A stretch of DNA of 64,000 bases from Chamaecrista fasciculata. Taxonomy: Eukaryota; Streptophyta; Magnoliopsida; Fabales; Fabaceae. The stretch's first letter is position 1, and each line of letters starts with the position of its first letter. Where the stretch lies: the NCBI GenBank assembly GCA_003254925.1, contig QANZ01046111.1, forward strand, positions 175,646 through 239,645, written 5' to 3'. Under the pieces are notes generated by a model. The model worked only from the letters and a program-made list of their open reading frames with translations. It ran no database searches and was not told the DNA's origin. Of the stretch, positions 24,425 through 44,642 are shown piece after piece. The translations under genes were made by a program, and so were the position numbers.

Positions 24425-25640
24425 AAGTTAGAAAAAGTAAGGTGTGATTTGATTATAATAAAAGTGTGTTTGGATGTGATTGTTGTTTAGAAAAAAAACA
24501 AAAATGTTACTGTTTGCCTTGAAAAGCGTGAAATCTTGATTATTTTTGTGAGTAAGTTGGGGGATGTTTTTCCGAATCGGTGCACCGTTTCATTTTTTGC
24601 CTGCGAAACGGTGCACCAACAAGGATTAAAGTGTCTTCTACTTGTCAAATTCGGTGCACCAGCGAAGAAAATCGGTGCACCGATTCGCATCAGATGAGAG
24701 AGAATGTTAAAACTTATCCGGACCCGAAAAAACAATACAATTTAACTTATTTGTCTCATCTCTCGTCACTCTCCCTCTCTCATCTCTCGTGACTCTCCCT
24801 CTCTCTCGTCTTGCAGATGAGAGAGACGCATTCAGAGCCTCTTCGTCATCTCCCTCTCTCACATGACTTTCTATTTGCTATACGACCAGCAAACTTCTAA
24901 AATTTGTTGATTAAATCAAAATCAATTTTTGAAAACTGAAATTAAAGAGCAACCTATAGAAATAATATGTCAGAGAGGATGGTATCTTAGCACCGTATAA
25001 GTTATGCTATGTCGACAATATTGATTGACTTGATAATAGTAATACCAGTGAGGATGAAGTAATGAAACTGAATTCCTGCCGAAAAAAGCAGTCATCTTTG
25101 ACTGAAGCCTTCTTTGAATGGTTTCAAACTTTTAACTCCTTGGCACTCTGGAGATTCTTACCGGAGATTCTTCAAATTTCAATCTCAACGGAAGGCTTCG
25201 AAGAATCATCCTCAATCGAAGAATCATCGTGTGTGAATCATCCTGTGTGAATTTCAGATTTGTCTTCATCTTCATCGGCATGAACAAAAGAGGAACGAGA
25301 GATAGAGAAAGAGTTGGAATCGGTGAAAATATGAATTTCAATCCTAAATTATTTGGGAAAAATAATAATTTAGCCCAACACAAGAATAAGTATTTACAAA
25401 CTGGCCCAATATTAAAGTAAATGACCATTTTGCCCTTTGTGATGGGTGATTGATTGTATTAAAGTATAGGTAATTATAGGTATATATATAGGGGTATAAG
25501 TGTAATTGAGTGTGTTTGATTATTTAAAAATCATGATTATAATTGAATCAGAAAAAAAACGTAAACGAACATGTTTATTTTGATTATAATCAAAACAGAT
25601 TATAATCAAAACGGAAACGAACTGGGCCTAAGCCAACGAT
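24425..25640. other. Unassigned repeat-like segment with GGTGCACC cluster
   Basis: The segment holds four copies of CGGTGCACC within about 105 bp (24578, 24609, 24652, 24673), two near-repeats of ctcatctctcgt plus ctctccctctc (24757-24810), and attataatcaaaac repeats near 25590-25615 beside ggaaacgaactgggcc. Short open frames occur (for example 25062-25250) but I recognise no domain. A transposon with captured sequence is possible; the ends are not established. Confidence 0.3.
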
Positions 25641-26010
25641 TTGTGATCAAAAGTATAATAAAAAATATGAGACCAAATTTAAAAAAAAAAAAATTATCAC
25701 ACCATTTGCACTTTGGCATAAAAGAAAAAAAGGAAAAAACTAATCCGCGGTGCTTGGTTTTTGAGACTGCAAAATCCCGCCAATGCCACGTTTTGAAGAT
25801 CGCGCCTTCACACTTTCCTTCGTTTTCCTTCTCTTAGCTCATCGCTCAACTACGTAATATCGCAAGCTTCTCCTTCACAATCTCCATTTCTTATTGTCTC
25901 TAATTATTTCGGTTCCCAATCATTTCTGTTTCTAGGGTTTCAATTCACACGCCTGTCACAAACGTATGTTTTTGTGATAATCTAGGCGCTTAGCTTTTCA
26001 AAATCTCCCT
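25641..26010 (+). promoter_or_regulatory. RECQ4A promoter/leader with an E2F-like motif
   Basis: This GC-richer stretch directly precedes the RECQ4A start. It contains TCCCGCC at 25775-25781 and a nearby CGCGCC. The first matches the core of plant E2F sites (TTTCCCGCC) except for the upstream T run. E2F control of replication and repair genes is established in plants; that it operates here is inference. Confidence 0.3.
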
Positions 26011-34614
<8,604 letters not shown>

Positions 34615-34663
34615 GAGGTTATATGTTAATCATAATTATATAATATATTTTGCATATGCAATT

Positions 34664-34849
34664 GTTTTTTTGGTTGCCAAAGGTTTAGGTAAGTTGGGTC
34701 CTGAGTTCAGCACGGACAGGACCTGCTTTTTGGTTAGAGGTACTTATAGATCGCCTACCAACAAAAACCTCACATCAGCACCAGAAATCGAACTCACGAC
34801 CTTGTGGGTTATGAATTGACTTCTTATCAACTGGGTCAACGTTTGTTAG
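34664..34849 (-). mobile_element. SINE downstream of RECQ4A, minus orientation
   Basis: Read on the minus strand it has an A-box candidate (gttgacccagttgat), a B-box candidate (gagttcgatttc) and ends in an A run (the plus-strand T run at 34664-34670). The flanks ttttgcatatgcaatt (34648-34663) and ttttgcatatacaatt (34850-34865) agree at 15 of 16 positions, a typical SINE target duplication. It differs in sequence from the Au-type copies, so it is a second SINE family. It probably lies in or just beyond the RECQ4A 3' UTR. Confidence 0.8.
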
Positions 34850-34865
34850 TTTTGCATATACAATT

Positions 34866-36079
34866 TTAGGATATGTATATTATGTTGTTAGCTGGGAGAT
34901 ATTGGTTTATTATATTCTAGTTTCACGTTAGAAGTTAAATTCAAATGGAAGAAAATAGGGAAGTAAAAATATGTGAGAATTAGATGATCATGATTGTCTC
35001 TTGAAATTTTCAGGGATAGATCTGAATAATAAACGATTGAGATCATATAATTCATATACTTTTCAGTTCATCCTCATTCCAGGGGATTTACAAAATGGCA
35101 AGACTTACGTACAATTTTTAATAAAGACATAATATTTAATGAATATTTTTTAAAAAAGACTCAAATATAATATCTAATTATGAATATGTTTTTTAGCACA
35201 TTATTATTAATAAATCTGGCACCAGTACTGGACAACACTGCAATTCAATGCATCTTCTCAAGTGTAAAAATTTGTGATACCAGATTTCGTCAGTTCGGTT
35301 ATGAATTTTAATATTATTCATAGTGTTCGAAAGTTTTCAGTGTCTTGATCCGATATATAACGTTTAAAAAAAAATGTGAATAATGATCGGTGTATGCAGT
35401 TTTTGTTTGAGTAAACTAATAATTTAATTATTGAAAAATCATCGAGGTAACAACTCGATCCTTGAAAGTTTAAAATATACAATTTAATTCCGAAAGATAA
35501 AAAAAGTATATTAATTAATCCTTTTATGGACTAAATAGTATTTATCAGTTTTATCTTTTGAAAATTAAAAAGTATATGTTTTTATGTTTCTAGGCTAAAT
35601 ATGTATTTTAATAGCTGTGATCTTAGTGATCTTTTAAGGACCAAATTATTAATTTATTTTAAGAATGCGAAAATGCGAAATCAAGTAGGTTTTTTTTTTT
35701 TTTTGAACATTGCGAAATGAAGGAGGTTGATCTTACATTAGTTGTAATAAAAAAAATTAATTACACATTTATTACGTAATTCACTTTCTCCACCAAATAA
35801 CTTCCATTTATAGTTACATCATTTATTATTATTTTCTTGTTTATAAAAAGCGGTGCCTTATCTTAGAAAATTAAAAAATAAAACCCCAAAAATTCCACAC
35901 TCAAAAATTATTATAATGCATGCGCCAACGAAAAACGAAGAACAACAAGAACAAGAAGAAGAAGATAATATCTAAGACGGTGGTTAAAGGCTAAGGCATG
36001 AGATTGAGACTTCTGTTATATGAATGAATGAAAGATAAAACCCTCAATTCTCAAACCTAAACCCTCAATTCTCAAAACA
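34866..36079. other. Spacer between RECQ4A and the RING gene
   Basis: AT-rich, no gene seen. Around 35440-35660 some phrases (tcgatccttgaaag, aaggaccaaattatt) look like a worn inverted-repeat element. The last 200 bases, with GAA repeats at about 35940-35965, are the likely promoter and leader of the RING gene. Confidence 0.45.
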
Positions 36080-38361
36080 ATGACCACAAATTCCGTAATT
36101 GACCTTCCTCCTATCGATGATTGCTGCCCTGTCTGCCATGGCGATTTCAATCTTCCATGCCGTACCTCCTGTTCCCACTGGTTCTGCGGTAATCCTTTTT
36201 TTCTTTTTTTCTGTTTTGTATATTGTTTTCTCTCTTTCGATGAGGTTGAAAACGATTTCTTTCACTTGGTTTTTGCCGTTTTGGCTGTTATCATTCTCTT
36301 TTTCTTTGTTTGATTTTGTGTTTGAGGGTAAAGAACGGATTGGGATTGTTGGGATTAGGGTTTTTCTTGGCATTGGAGATTTTGGAGTTCTTGGAAGCTG
36401 TGGGGGGTAATATGGGGATTGAAATCTTTCCCATTTCGGTTTTTATTTTGTTGCGGTTTTAGACCTGGGTTTTGTGTTTAATTTCTTGAGCTTGAACAAG
36501 ATTGGCCGTGGCTTTTTTCGGATTATGAAGAAGAAAAAGGACAAGAAATAATAAAATTTTGATGCTGGCGGTTAATTTTTCTTTTGAATTTTATCTGGTG
36601 TGTATAAGAAATTCATTCAGTTATAGCATTGTGTTGTAGTATCTGCTTAAGAGTAGGCACATCGTTGGAAGCAGTGGGGGGTAAGATGGGGATTGAAATC
36701 TTCCCATTTCGGTTTTTATTTTGTTGCGGTTTTGTGTTTCTTGAGCTTGAACAAGATTGGCCGTGGCTTTTTTTGGATTATGAGGAAGAAAAAGGACAAG
36801 AAACAAGAAAATTTGGATGCTGGTGGTGAATTTTTCTTTTTGAATTTAATCTGGTGTGTATAAGAAATCCATTCAGTTATAGCATTGTGTTGTGTATTGA
36901 AATTTGAAGGGACCAAAACTGGTATTGAACCATGGTTTTTCTGTGCTGTTTTCTGCCATGATAAGTCTCTGTCCTGGATTATGTCTAATAGACTTGTGTC
37001 AAGATTTACACTCAAGTGTCAACCATCTGTTACATATGGTTGGAAATCGACTGACGACTAATACGAGATTTTTCTTCACGAAGGAGAGTGCATATTACGT
37101 GTATGGCTACATGGAGATGCAATGAAGCAATGCAGATGCCCGATGTGCTGCCGCCATTTTTCGAGTCTGGCACCATTTCAAGCAGCATTTGACTGTAGCC
37201 AGGATCCTCAATCAAGTAAAATTATGGAAAATGTACGAAGGTACAATAGGCTGCACATTGGGGGCTTGCAAGGTGTCATCCAGGTAGTGTAAAATTATGT
37301 CTTTCGCAATAAATTGATGTTTTATGAACCCAACATTGAATTGATGTTGTTTTAATGTGGACTCACTTATAGTCATTTCAATTCTTCCTCACAGAAACTT
37401 TTTGATCTCCCCTTTTTTGTTCGGATGGCTCTACAAGATATGATGGATCCTGAAAAAACAAGTTCTTACTTGACTAGAGTGCGTCTCTTTGCAGTTAAGT
37501 TATCCCTTACTTATGGGATTGAACTTCTTTGTACTTTCCTTTCTTTCTTGCTTATTCCTCTTGCATATTTTACTTTCTTCTCTGCTCCACTTTATGCATC
37601 TTTCAACTTCATTATGTCTTGAAAATCAAAATGAGATGTCACAAACTATAAATCAAATTATAAATGAGAAAGAATTCTCATCACCCATCATCCATAACTG
37701 TGCATGACCTTGTGAGATTTATGCTATTATTCTTGATTTAAGATGTCTGGATGTTGAAAACTGGGATTTAAACTTCATAGATATCCCTGGTCCAAAATGT
37801 CAAATTAGGAATAGTCCATAGATTTACAAAGCGTGGTACTTGCAAATATCATCACTTTGGTCTGACTTTCCACCCATTATCCCCTGAGGTCTTGTAGATA
37901 ATTGTCGTTTATTTTATCTGTGCAAAGTCGCCTTCCTGGTTTGTTATGTATGGATTTTGCCGAGTTTATGTGCAGGACCTATTGGACTTGCTTGCTATTC
38001 ATTGTTGTTTTGGACAGATTCTATCCGTTGGGAAGTTGAATACTAGAATGATTAAAAAAAAAATTCAGTCTATGCATCAATTTGCTGCTAAATTTGTTTC
38101 CATGCTTTCAATGCAGATGCTTCTCGGCATGATCTATGTGCTCAACCCATTTGACTTCCTTCCATTTGGTATATGGCTCAATCCACCAAATAATTTGTCT
38201 GTTACTTTGATAATTACTTTTCAGACTGACTTACCCATGATGATTGACCCTCTTCAGCTAAACGAGACATTTTGAATTTGTTCGACCTCTACGCAACTAC
38301 ATTCGTAACTATCATCCATATTGTTGCTCTGTGCCGTGCTAGGCGTGTAGTTAGGCGGTAA
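36080..38361 (+). CDS. RNF170-like RING-HC/DUF1232 E3 ubiquitin ligase
   Basis: Five exons (36080-36188, 37084-37283, 37395-37493, 38117-38168, 38258-38361) give 187 residues in one frame. Residues 16-58 form a C3HC4 RING: CPVC (16-19), CSH (31-33), CGEC (36-39), CPMC (55-58). After a linker and a conserved basic/hydrophobic stretch (LFDLPFFVRMALQDMMDP) comes the DUF1232 region with the signature YVLNPFDFLP, AKRDILNLFDLY and a hydrophobic span ending VALCRARRVVRR. RNF170-type ligases sit in the ER membrane and ubiquitinate membrane clients; the plant role is not known to me. The last two exons are short and their borders were set by frame and family pattern. Intron 1 (895 bp) contains an internal duplication. 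Confidence 0.85.
36391..36893 (+). repeat. Imperfect tandem duplication in intron 1 of the RING gene
   Basis: Copy 1 at 36391-36637 and copy 2 at 36665-36893 share long blocks: ggggattgaaatctt, tttcggtttttattttgttg, cttgagcttgaacaagattg and tctggtgtgtataagaaat. Copy 1 has an extra segment of about 20 bp after the ttgcggtttt block. Neither copy reaches an exon. Confidence 0.85.
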
Positions 38362-39232
38362 AGTCCTTTAATCCTATCTTGGATTTGGATAGCATGCTTT
38401 GATCAAAAGGAAAGTATGAATGAACATCTATCTGCTCCTAGCCAGCTGATATGCTCACTCAGCACACTCATGAAGTTGTAATAATTGTGTAATTTCACAG
38501 TGGCCATTATGTGTACATGTTAGGTTCTCAGTGAGAAGCCATTAGGATAATGTTTTTGATGATGATGAGTTTCTAAATTGAGGTTGTATATAAAGTAGGA
38601 CTATGAAGAGGGATATATATCCTGTTTTTTTTTCTCCTCGTATGGTCATGTATTTTGGTTAATGATGTATATATATATAGTATTACGTTTTGTCATACAT
38701 TGCTCATATATGTTTTGATGATGTTGATACATAACTTGGTTTTTTCATCATCAATATTGCGTGTTGACCGAAGTTTTTGTAGTTCACTATTTTTGTGATA
38801 GTTTACTACTTTAGGAAATTATTTGTCAAATTTAAATATTATTAGAATTTAGTCATAGTTATTCTTGTGAGAGTAAAGAATGACTCTAGAAAAAGTATAG
38901 AACTACAAGAACTAATGGGATACTTATATATTGTTTTCCTATGTTTTTTACCATTTTGCTCGGTTCAATTGGGGTCGAACTTAATCGTCTAATCAAAATC
39001 CGGTTTGGCAAAACAAGCTGAGCAATTTCAACCCAAAGACTGTTGTCAGCCAGTCACTGAATTCGAATTCATTGAAGTGTGTAATACAGTGTAATTTTAA
39101 TATTTTTGGTACAAAAAATTACTTTTTTCACATAAAAAAAAATGTCATGAAAAATAATTCACCTTAAAGTATTGCAGGGAATCTGATTCGTGTTCACTTT
39201 TAATAGAGAAATCTATTATTTGGACTTTTTTT
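38362..39232. other. 3' UTR and spacer after the RING gene
   Basis: Probable 3' UTR followed by AT-rich spacer. No gene or bounded element is seen. Confidence 0.5.
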
Positions 39233-39689
39233 TTTACTGAGTAAATGATTTGGTCCCTCATTTAATGAAATAGACTACTCAATCTCTCATTTATCATAAT
39301 CGTCAACTATTTAATCACTCGGACGTGGACGTTAAATGCTTACATGGTACTGTTAAATGTCACTTTGGCATCCTAGTCACCTAAACCAACCGAACCGGAC
39401 CAACAAACACAATTAAACCAGCTTAAAATTGAATCAAGCTCAAATATTTATATTACACGTGAAGCTTCCATAAGGCATAAAATATTGAAACATTCCCAAA
39501 TTCAAACCTTTGATGGTCCCAAATAGTTAAATATGTGGCATTTAACGTGTTACGTGTGCACTTAACGGCCAAATCATCAGTGTTAGTAACAGAGATAGGC
39601 TACAGGGACTAACGAGTTGACATTTATAATTTTTGAGGGACCAAATAGTTGAACTGTGAAAAGGGAGGGACAAAATAGTATGTTTCCTC
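39233..39689 (-). mobile_element. Family C inverted-repeat element (reverse orientation)
   Basis: Reverse-complemented, it matches the family C element at 53701-54266 along most of its length: it starts gaggaaacatactattt, shares tgtcaactcgttagtccctg, and shares the internal cttatggaag and tttgttgg landmarks. The end near 39233 is worn. Noncoding. Confidence 0.7.
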
Positions 39690-39739
39690 TTTTTAATACA
39701 AAGTTGCATGCCAACAAATGTGTAAACATAGAACAATAC

Positions 39740-40169
39740 TAGGGATGGCAATTTGGGTGGGTATTTAGGATACCCGTCTGAATCCACCCGTAAAAAATAT
39801 CTAATATCCATCAGATACCAGATATCGGATAGGATACAGGTATTGAAAAATAAAAAATCAACTATTCGGTATCCGTCCGAAATGAACGGATAGTTAGGGT
39901 ATCTGGTATTCGATATCCTATAATATAAATATTTTATTATATTTTATACATTTTTTATTATATTTTTAATTAATTTATTTTTCAGATATATCCGATTTTT
40001 GAACTAGGATATCCTATCCTATATCCATTATTTTCAGATATTTCAGATATTTAGGGTACCCGTCGAATACCAGATATCGGATAAGATAGGATACGGATAT
40101 TGGAAAGAATGAACAAATACGAATAGGATAGTGATAAAATTTCGAATATCCTATCCGTTGTCATCGCTG
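39740..40169. mobile_element. hAT-type non-autonomous element
   Basis: The ends are tagggatggcaa and ttgtcatcgctg, imperfect inverted repeats (9 of 12) of the CAGGGATGGCAA type. The 8-bp duplication AACAATAC flanks the element exactly (39732-39739 and 40170-40177), which is diagnostic for hAT. The interior is rich in short repeated motifs (ggatac, atatccg, gatatc) in both orientations, like hAT subterminal transposase-binding repeats. No transposase frame is present. Confidence 0.85.
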
Positions 40170-40177
40170 AACAATAC

Positions 40178-40581
40178 CATTAATTGTCAGGATAAAATGC
40201 ATTGATATCAGCAGTTGCATTCATGTTTATCAGGTAGAACCTCCAATCCAAACAAATACTCTACATCATGGATTTAATTCAAGGAATGTTTAGAAGCTAA
40301 AATTTTGTGGTGACAAAGATTTACCGAGCGTGCATCTTAAATCTTGTTTGATTTCCAAATCCTCAAAAGACACTCATCAAGACTATAATTTGTGTTGATA
40401 CAGGACTACGAAAATTTTACAACCTATCTTTCATTCTTTTGCAACCTGTTAGAACTTGGAAGTGAGTACAAGTGAGAAATGAACTCAGAAACTAGATAGT
40501 ATCTTAACATTAAAATTTGCAGAGCTAGGATAAGATATGATATCATGAAAATCATTTAGTTCCACCCAAAAACATGGCCAC
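40178..40581. other. Spacer and probable 3' UTR of TIC56
   Basis: No gene is seen; the part near 40581 is the likely 3' UTR of the minus-strand TIC56 gene. Confidence 0.5.
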
Positions 40582-43500
40582 CTATAGTCTCCTTTTTTTG
40601 ATTTCCTCCTCCAACTTGGTATCTTCCTCCCAAAAATCACGCACTGCCTTATCCATTATCTTGTCAAAGCCAGCAATTGCCATTTCCATTCTCTTATATG
40701 CCCGAGTACTAAGATAGTCGAATGCCTTGTACAGTCTCTGAAAAAAAAGAAAATCAAAGCAAATGAAATCATGACTGGAAATCTATTAATATGCTGCAGA
40801 TTGAAGAACTTATTTTCAAAATCCTTATTCACAAGCCAGTCATCATTCTGAATCTGAATTTATAGTAGTTTACATTGGGGGTTACCGTCAAGAAGATTCT
40901 TATTATTTGATGTTTAAGGTGAAGGTGATAAAGAATCAGATTTATACAGAAAGATGTGCACTGTTGTGGTAGTTACAAATTGCATTCCTCTAGTTTAGAT
41001 GTTTCAATAAAGGAGAAAGGGCTCATGGGCCAAAAGGTACGAGTCAAAAAGAAGGTAACAAACCTTCCTTGGATTTAGCTAGTGTGAGGAGAAGGGAAAT
41101 ATGAAAAAGGAGTTAAATTTGGTAAGATCGGCCATAACTACTACGATATCGAGAAATGAAAACAAGAAAAAAAAACATTCAGCTATGGAAGGAATTTAGA
41201 CACTGGTCAGATGAAGAAACATACCAGAAAGTCCCTATTCCAGTGCCTGATGAATGGTGGACCAGTACTGTACGAACCGAGTGGTTCCCGATACCACTCA
41301 CCATTATATGTTATTTGATCCATTGCTTGTTCAATACTCAGAACTTCCCATGGCCTTAGCCCAGGAATAATTTTAGCCAACCGCTGCCTATCTCACACAA
41401 AAGCAACCCGTGCAAATTAGTGAATAACTGAATATAGCCGTAAGAGCCAGTAGCCCAAAATCTTTATTTATGAGAACACCAAGAAGGTAAATGCAATTTG
41501 TATAAGAGAAAATCTACTTTTAGTCCTTAAATTTGTTTCAAAAGAATAATTTAGTCCCAGTATATTGAAAATACACTTGTAGGTCCCTAATATTTTAACA
41601 AACATCAACTATCTAGTTTCTACGGATAATGTTTCAGGGACTAAACAGTTAACACTTGTAATAAAATCAAGAATGAAAAAGTGTATTTCTAACATCTAAG
41701 GACTAAATAGTAATTTTGAGACAAATTCAAAAACTAAAAAATAGGTTTTCTCTAACACTGTCAGCATATACATACCTGAGATCTTTGGGAATATATTTGT
41801 TGGGCATGTGATCTTCTTCCAACATAGTAGTCAGCTCAGAACCACTAGCCCAAAGAAATAGGGCATGACCTGGAATTCTAACACCAGGCCAAACACCATC
41901 ATTAGCTTCCAATACTGCTAAATCGCGTCTCTTGCTTTCTATAGCCTCTTCTTGGAGCTGACTATAAGTCTTTGGTTCAAATCCCTTGAGAGGAACCCAT
42001 GGTGGAATACCTTTTTGCAGTTTGTGAAGGAAAGCTGTTGCCGAAGCGGCTAGTCTAACTGGGAAATGCGAAACCAAGAATCAAATTTTCTCTAACTCAA
42101 AGTGTTAAACTTCACAGCATGCTTTTACATATTACAATATCTTTTTGCATCAATCAATGAAAATTGTGAAGTTTGTCTACCAGCATTTTAAAGATGCAGG
42201 ACTTCATTTTGAGTGAGTGCCATTGTGTCGGACACACATCCATGTCTGACATATACACAACAAAAACGACACGTTCTCGACACATATCCATGAGTGTCAA
42301 ATTTAAAATCATTTTTTTCTAACTCTGACACAATGAGAAATAGAAAAGATTGACTCATATGGCAATGACATATGTCATAAAAAGGAATTTTAATTTTTGA
42401 TGTTTTCATCATGATTTATAGATATTTGATTGTCTCTTCATTTCTTCTTTACTATTGGAATTACAATAAGCATCATATATATGTCGTATTGTGTCATACA
42501 ATTTTAAGAATCTAATGTGTCCGTGTGTCAGTGTCAATGCTTCATATATAGAAAGGGAAAAAAAAAAGCTATGTTACATTCATAGAATGAGGCACATAAC
42601 ATATAGCAAAGCATTCATAAGTCAGAGTGATAAAACAAATGTCAGTTCACAATCAATATGTAGTGATGAAGCTTAACAGACCTTCCCAAGTAGCAATTGC
42701 TCGTTCCATGCCATAAATCATGTGGATTGGTGCCCATTCATCCATATCTTCACCCCAAATAAAAGTATTCTTATCAATTATCCCAGCACCCCATGCAGTT
42801 TTAAGAGTAATCAGCTCCAATGGTCCCCGGGTTCGACCAAGTCTATCTTTATACCACCATCCTCCACTCCTCATGATAACTGTAACAACAGAAATTGAAA
42901 CATCATAGCAGACAGCTAATACAGAAACACGAAGAAAATTAAGTACCTGATTTCATTCACAGCTTAAAGTGATATAACAAAACCTTCAACAGATAATTAA
43001 GGCACTTCAGGCTTTTATCGCTTGACACTCAGCTCTGAAAGATAAATAAAGCATTCACCTTTTGCTATGGTTCATTATGTACTGAATCCAGCTACAATAG
43101 TAACCTTAGACATTTGAACATAAAGTAAACTAACAAATTGATTCCTAAATTATCAGGTGTGCTTAACTATAGTCCAAAAAATACAAAAGAGATTCTTCCA
43201 GAATAACAAACTCATAGCATGTCATTTTGGCATCAATGGGGTCATTCGACAGAAAGTCTAATAATATGTGACAATCAATAACTGCTTGGTATACTATCTA
43301 TTTTTGGAAACAAAAGTTAAATGCACCTAACAAAGCAAAATCTCAAAAATTTGTTTCTACTCAGCACACATCTAGATTTCAAACACACTTTTCATCACAG
43401 TCCACAAAATTAACCATAGTATCAGTACACAAACTTACAATCATCTTACCGCTTGGTATACTATCTACTTTTGGGAACAAAAGTTAAATGCATCTAGCAG

Positions 43501-44642
43501 AGCAAGAACTCAATAGTTTCTTTACTCTTTAACACACATCTAGATTCAAACACACTTTTCAATTCATCATACTCCACAAAATGAACCATAGTATCAGTAC
43601 ACAAACTTACAATCATCTTACCGCTTGGTATACTATCTATTTTTGGGAACAAAAGTTAAATGCATCTAACAGAGCAAGAACTCAATAGGTTCTTTACTCT
43701 TTAACACACATCTAGATTCAAACACACTTTTCAATTCATCATAGTCCACAAAATTAACCATAGTATCAGTACACAAACTTACAATCATCTTACCGCTATC
43801 TATTTTTGGGAACAAAAGCTAAATGCATCTAACAGAGCAAGAACTCAATAGTTTCTTTTCTCTTTAACACACATCTAGATTCAAAAACACTTTTCAATTC
43901 ATCATACTCCACAAAATGAACCATGGTTTCAGTAGACAAACTTACAATCATAGTACCGCTTTTCAAGCTTCTTATACCCAATTGATTGTGCAACATCAAT
44001 TGGCCGACCAGGTGGATAGTGTCTCTGCTTAAAACCCCACAGCCCAAAAAAGAACTGCCTTGCAAAATCCCAAAACTTATCATCTGCTTCTCTTCTTGAT
44101 TTCTGAGCCTTCCTTGGCATGGGTCTCCCATCCAACCCAGGCACATGTGGAAGCGCCTTCCAAAGATCCCTATCCTCTCTGTGATAAGGTTTTTCATTCT
44201 CTTGCAACTCCATTTCATTTATCTTGTCTGCTATTTCCTCTGCTCTAACTAGAAATTGCATAACAGGGCTACTCTTAATCTCTTGCAATATCCTTTCATT
44301 CTCTTTTATTTCCTCCTCTGTTGGGTTCTCTTTCTTTTCAAATACTGGGTCTTCTTTCAAGATCTTCTCAACTTCTGGGGTGTGCCTATAATCTGGTAAA
44401 TTCTCACACTCCCAGAAGAACTGGTCCAACATTTTCGTGTAATGACCGGGTTCATCACCATTGGGTTTTTTTTTGGGCTTCCCTTTGAAAATGTTAGGCA
44501 AGCTTATGGCGGCGAAATTTGGAGAAATTGAATGAGGTGTTGTTCTCAGCGAGTCTGAGAGACGTAGAAGATTGAGGGGAGGAATGGGGTTTGGTGGCTT
44601 TCTGAACCAATTATCGAAAGGGTTAATGTTTATAGAACCCAT
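40582..44642 (-). CDS. TIC56: TIC56, subunit of the chloroplast inner-envelope protein translocon
   Basis: Five minus-strand exons (44642-43946, 42879-42682, 42058-41776, 41387-41225, 40737-40582) join in frame to 498 residues; Arabidopsis TIC56 has 527. The N-terminus NPFDNWFRKPPNPIPP and the blocks DYRHTPEVEKILKEDPVFEK, VPGLDGRPMPRKAQKS, YPPGRPIDVAQSIGYK and LRPWEVLSIEQAMDQI are family signatures. Residues about 238-290 form a GYF-like domain (GGWWYKDRLGRTRGP, TFIWGEDMDEWAPIHMIYG). TIC56 works with TIC20, TIC100 and TIC214 in the 1-MDa inner-envelope import complex. The C-terminus ends IKKRRL and lacks the long acidic tail I recall for Arabidopsis; this could be natural variation or an unrecognised further exon. 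Introns 1 and 3 carry repeats (separate entries). Confidence 0.93.
41506..41752. mobile_element. Inverted-repeat element in TIC56 intron 3
   Basis: The left end gagaaaatctacttttagtc and right end aaaaataggttttctc are inverted, with inner copies of tttagtcc and ggactaaa. It lies about 23 bp inside the intron from the exon 3 donor. No target duplication was found. Confidence 0.65.
43283..43960 (-). repeat. Tandem array in TIC56 intron 1 copying the exon 1 splice donor
   Basis: Four units of about 163-172 bp start at about 43283, 43451, 43623 and 43795. Landmarks repeated in each include tatctatttttggg (or variants), cacacatctagatt and tcagtacacaaacttacaat. The last unit runs over the true exon 1/intron 1 junction, so each upstream-numbered unit carries a copy of the last ~15 exonic bases plus the donor GTAAGTTTG (minus strand) at 43438, 43610 and 43782; the real donor starts at 43945. 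Confidence 0.88.

Noticed and set aside
43283-43960. Resemblance to a CRISPR-like repeat array
   Set aside because: Units are about 170 bp with no distinct spacers, lie in a plant intron, and simply copy the exon-intron border.
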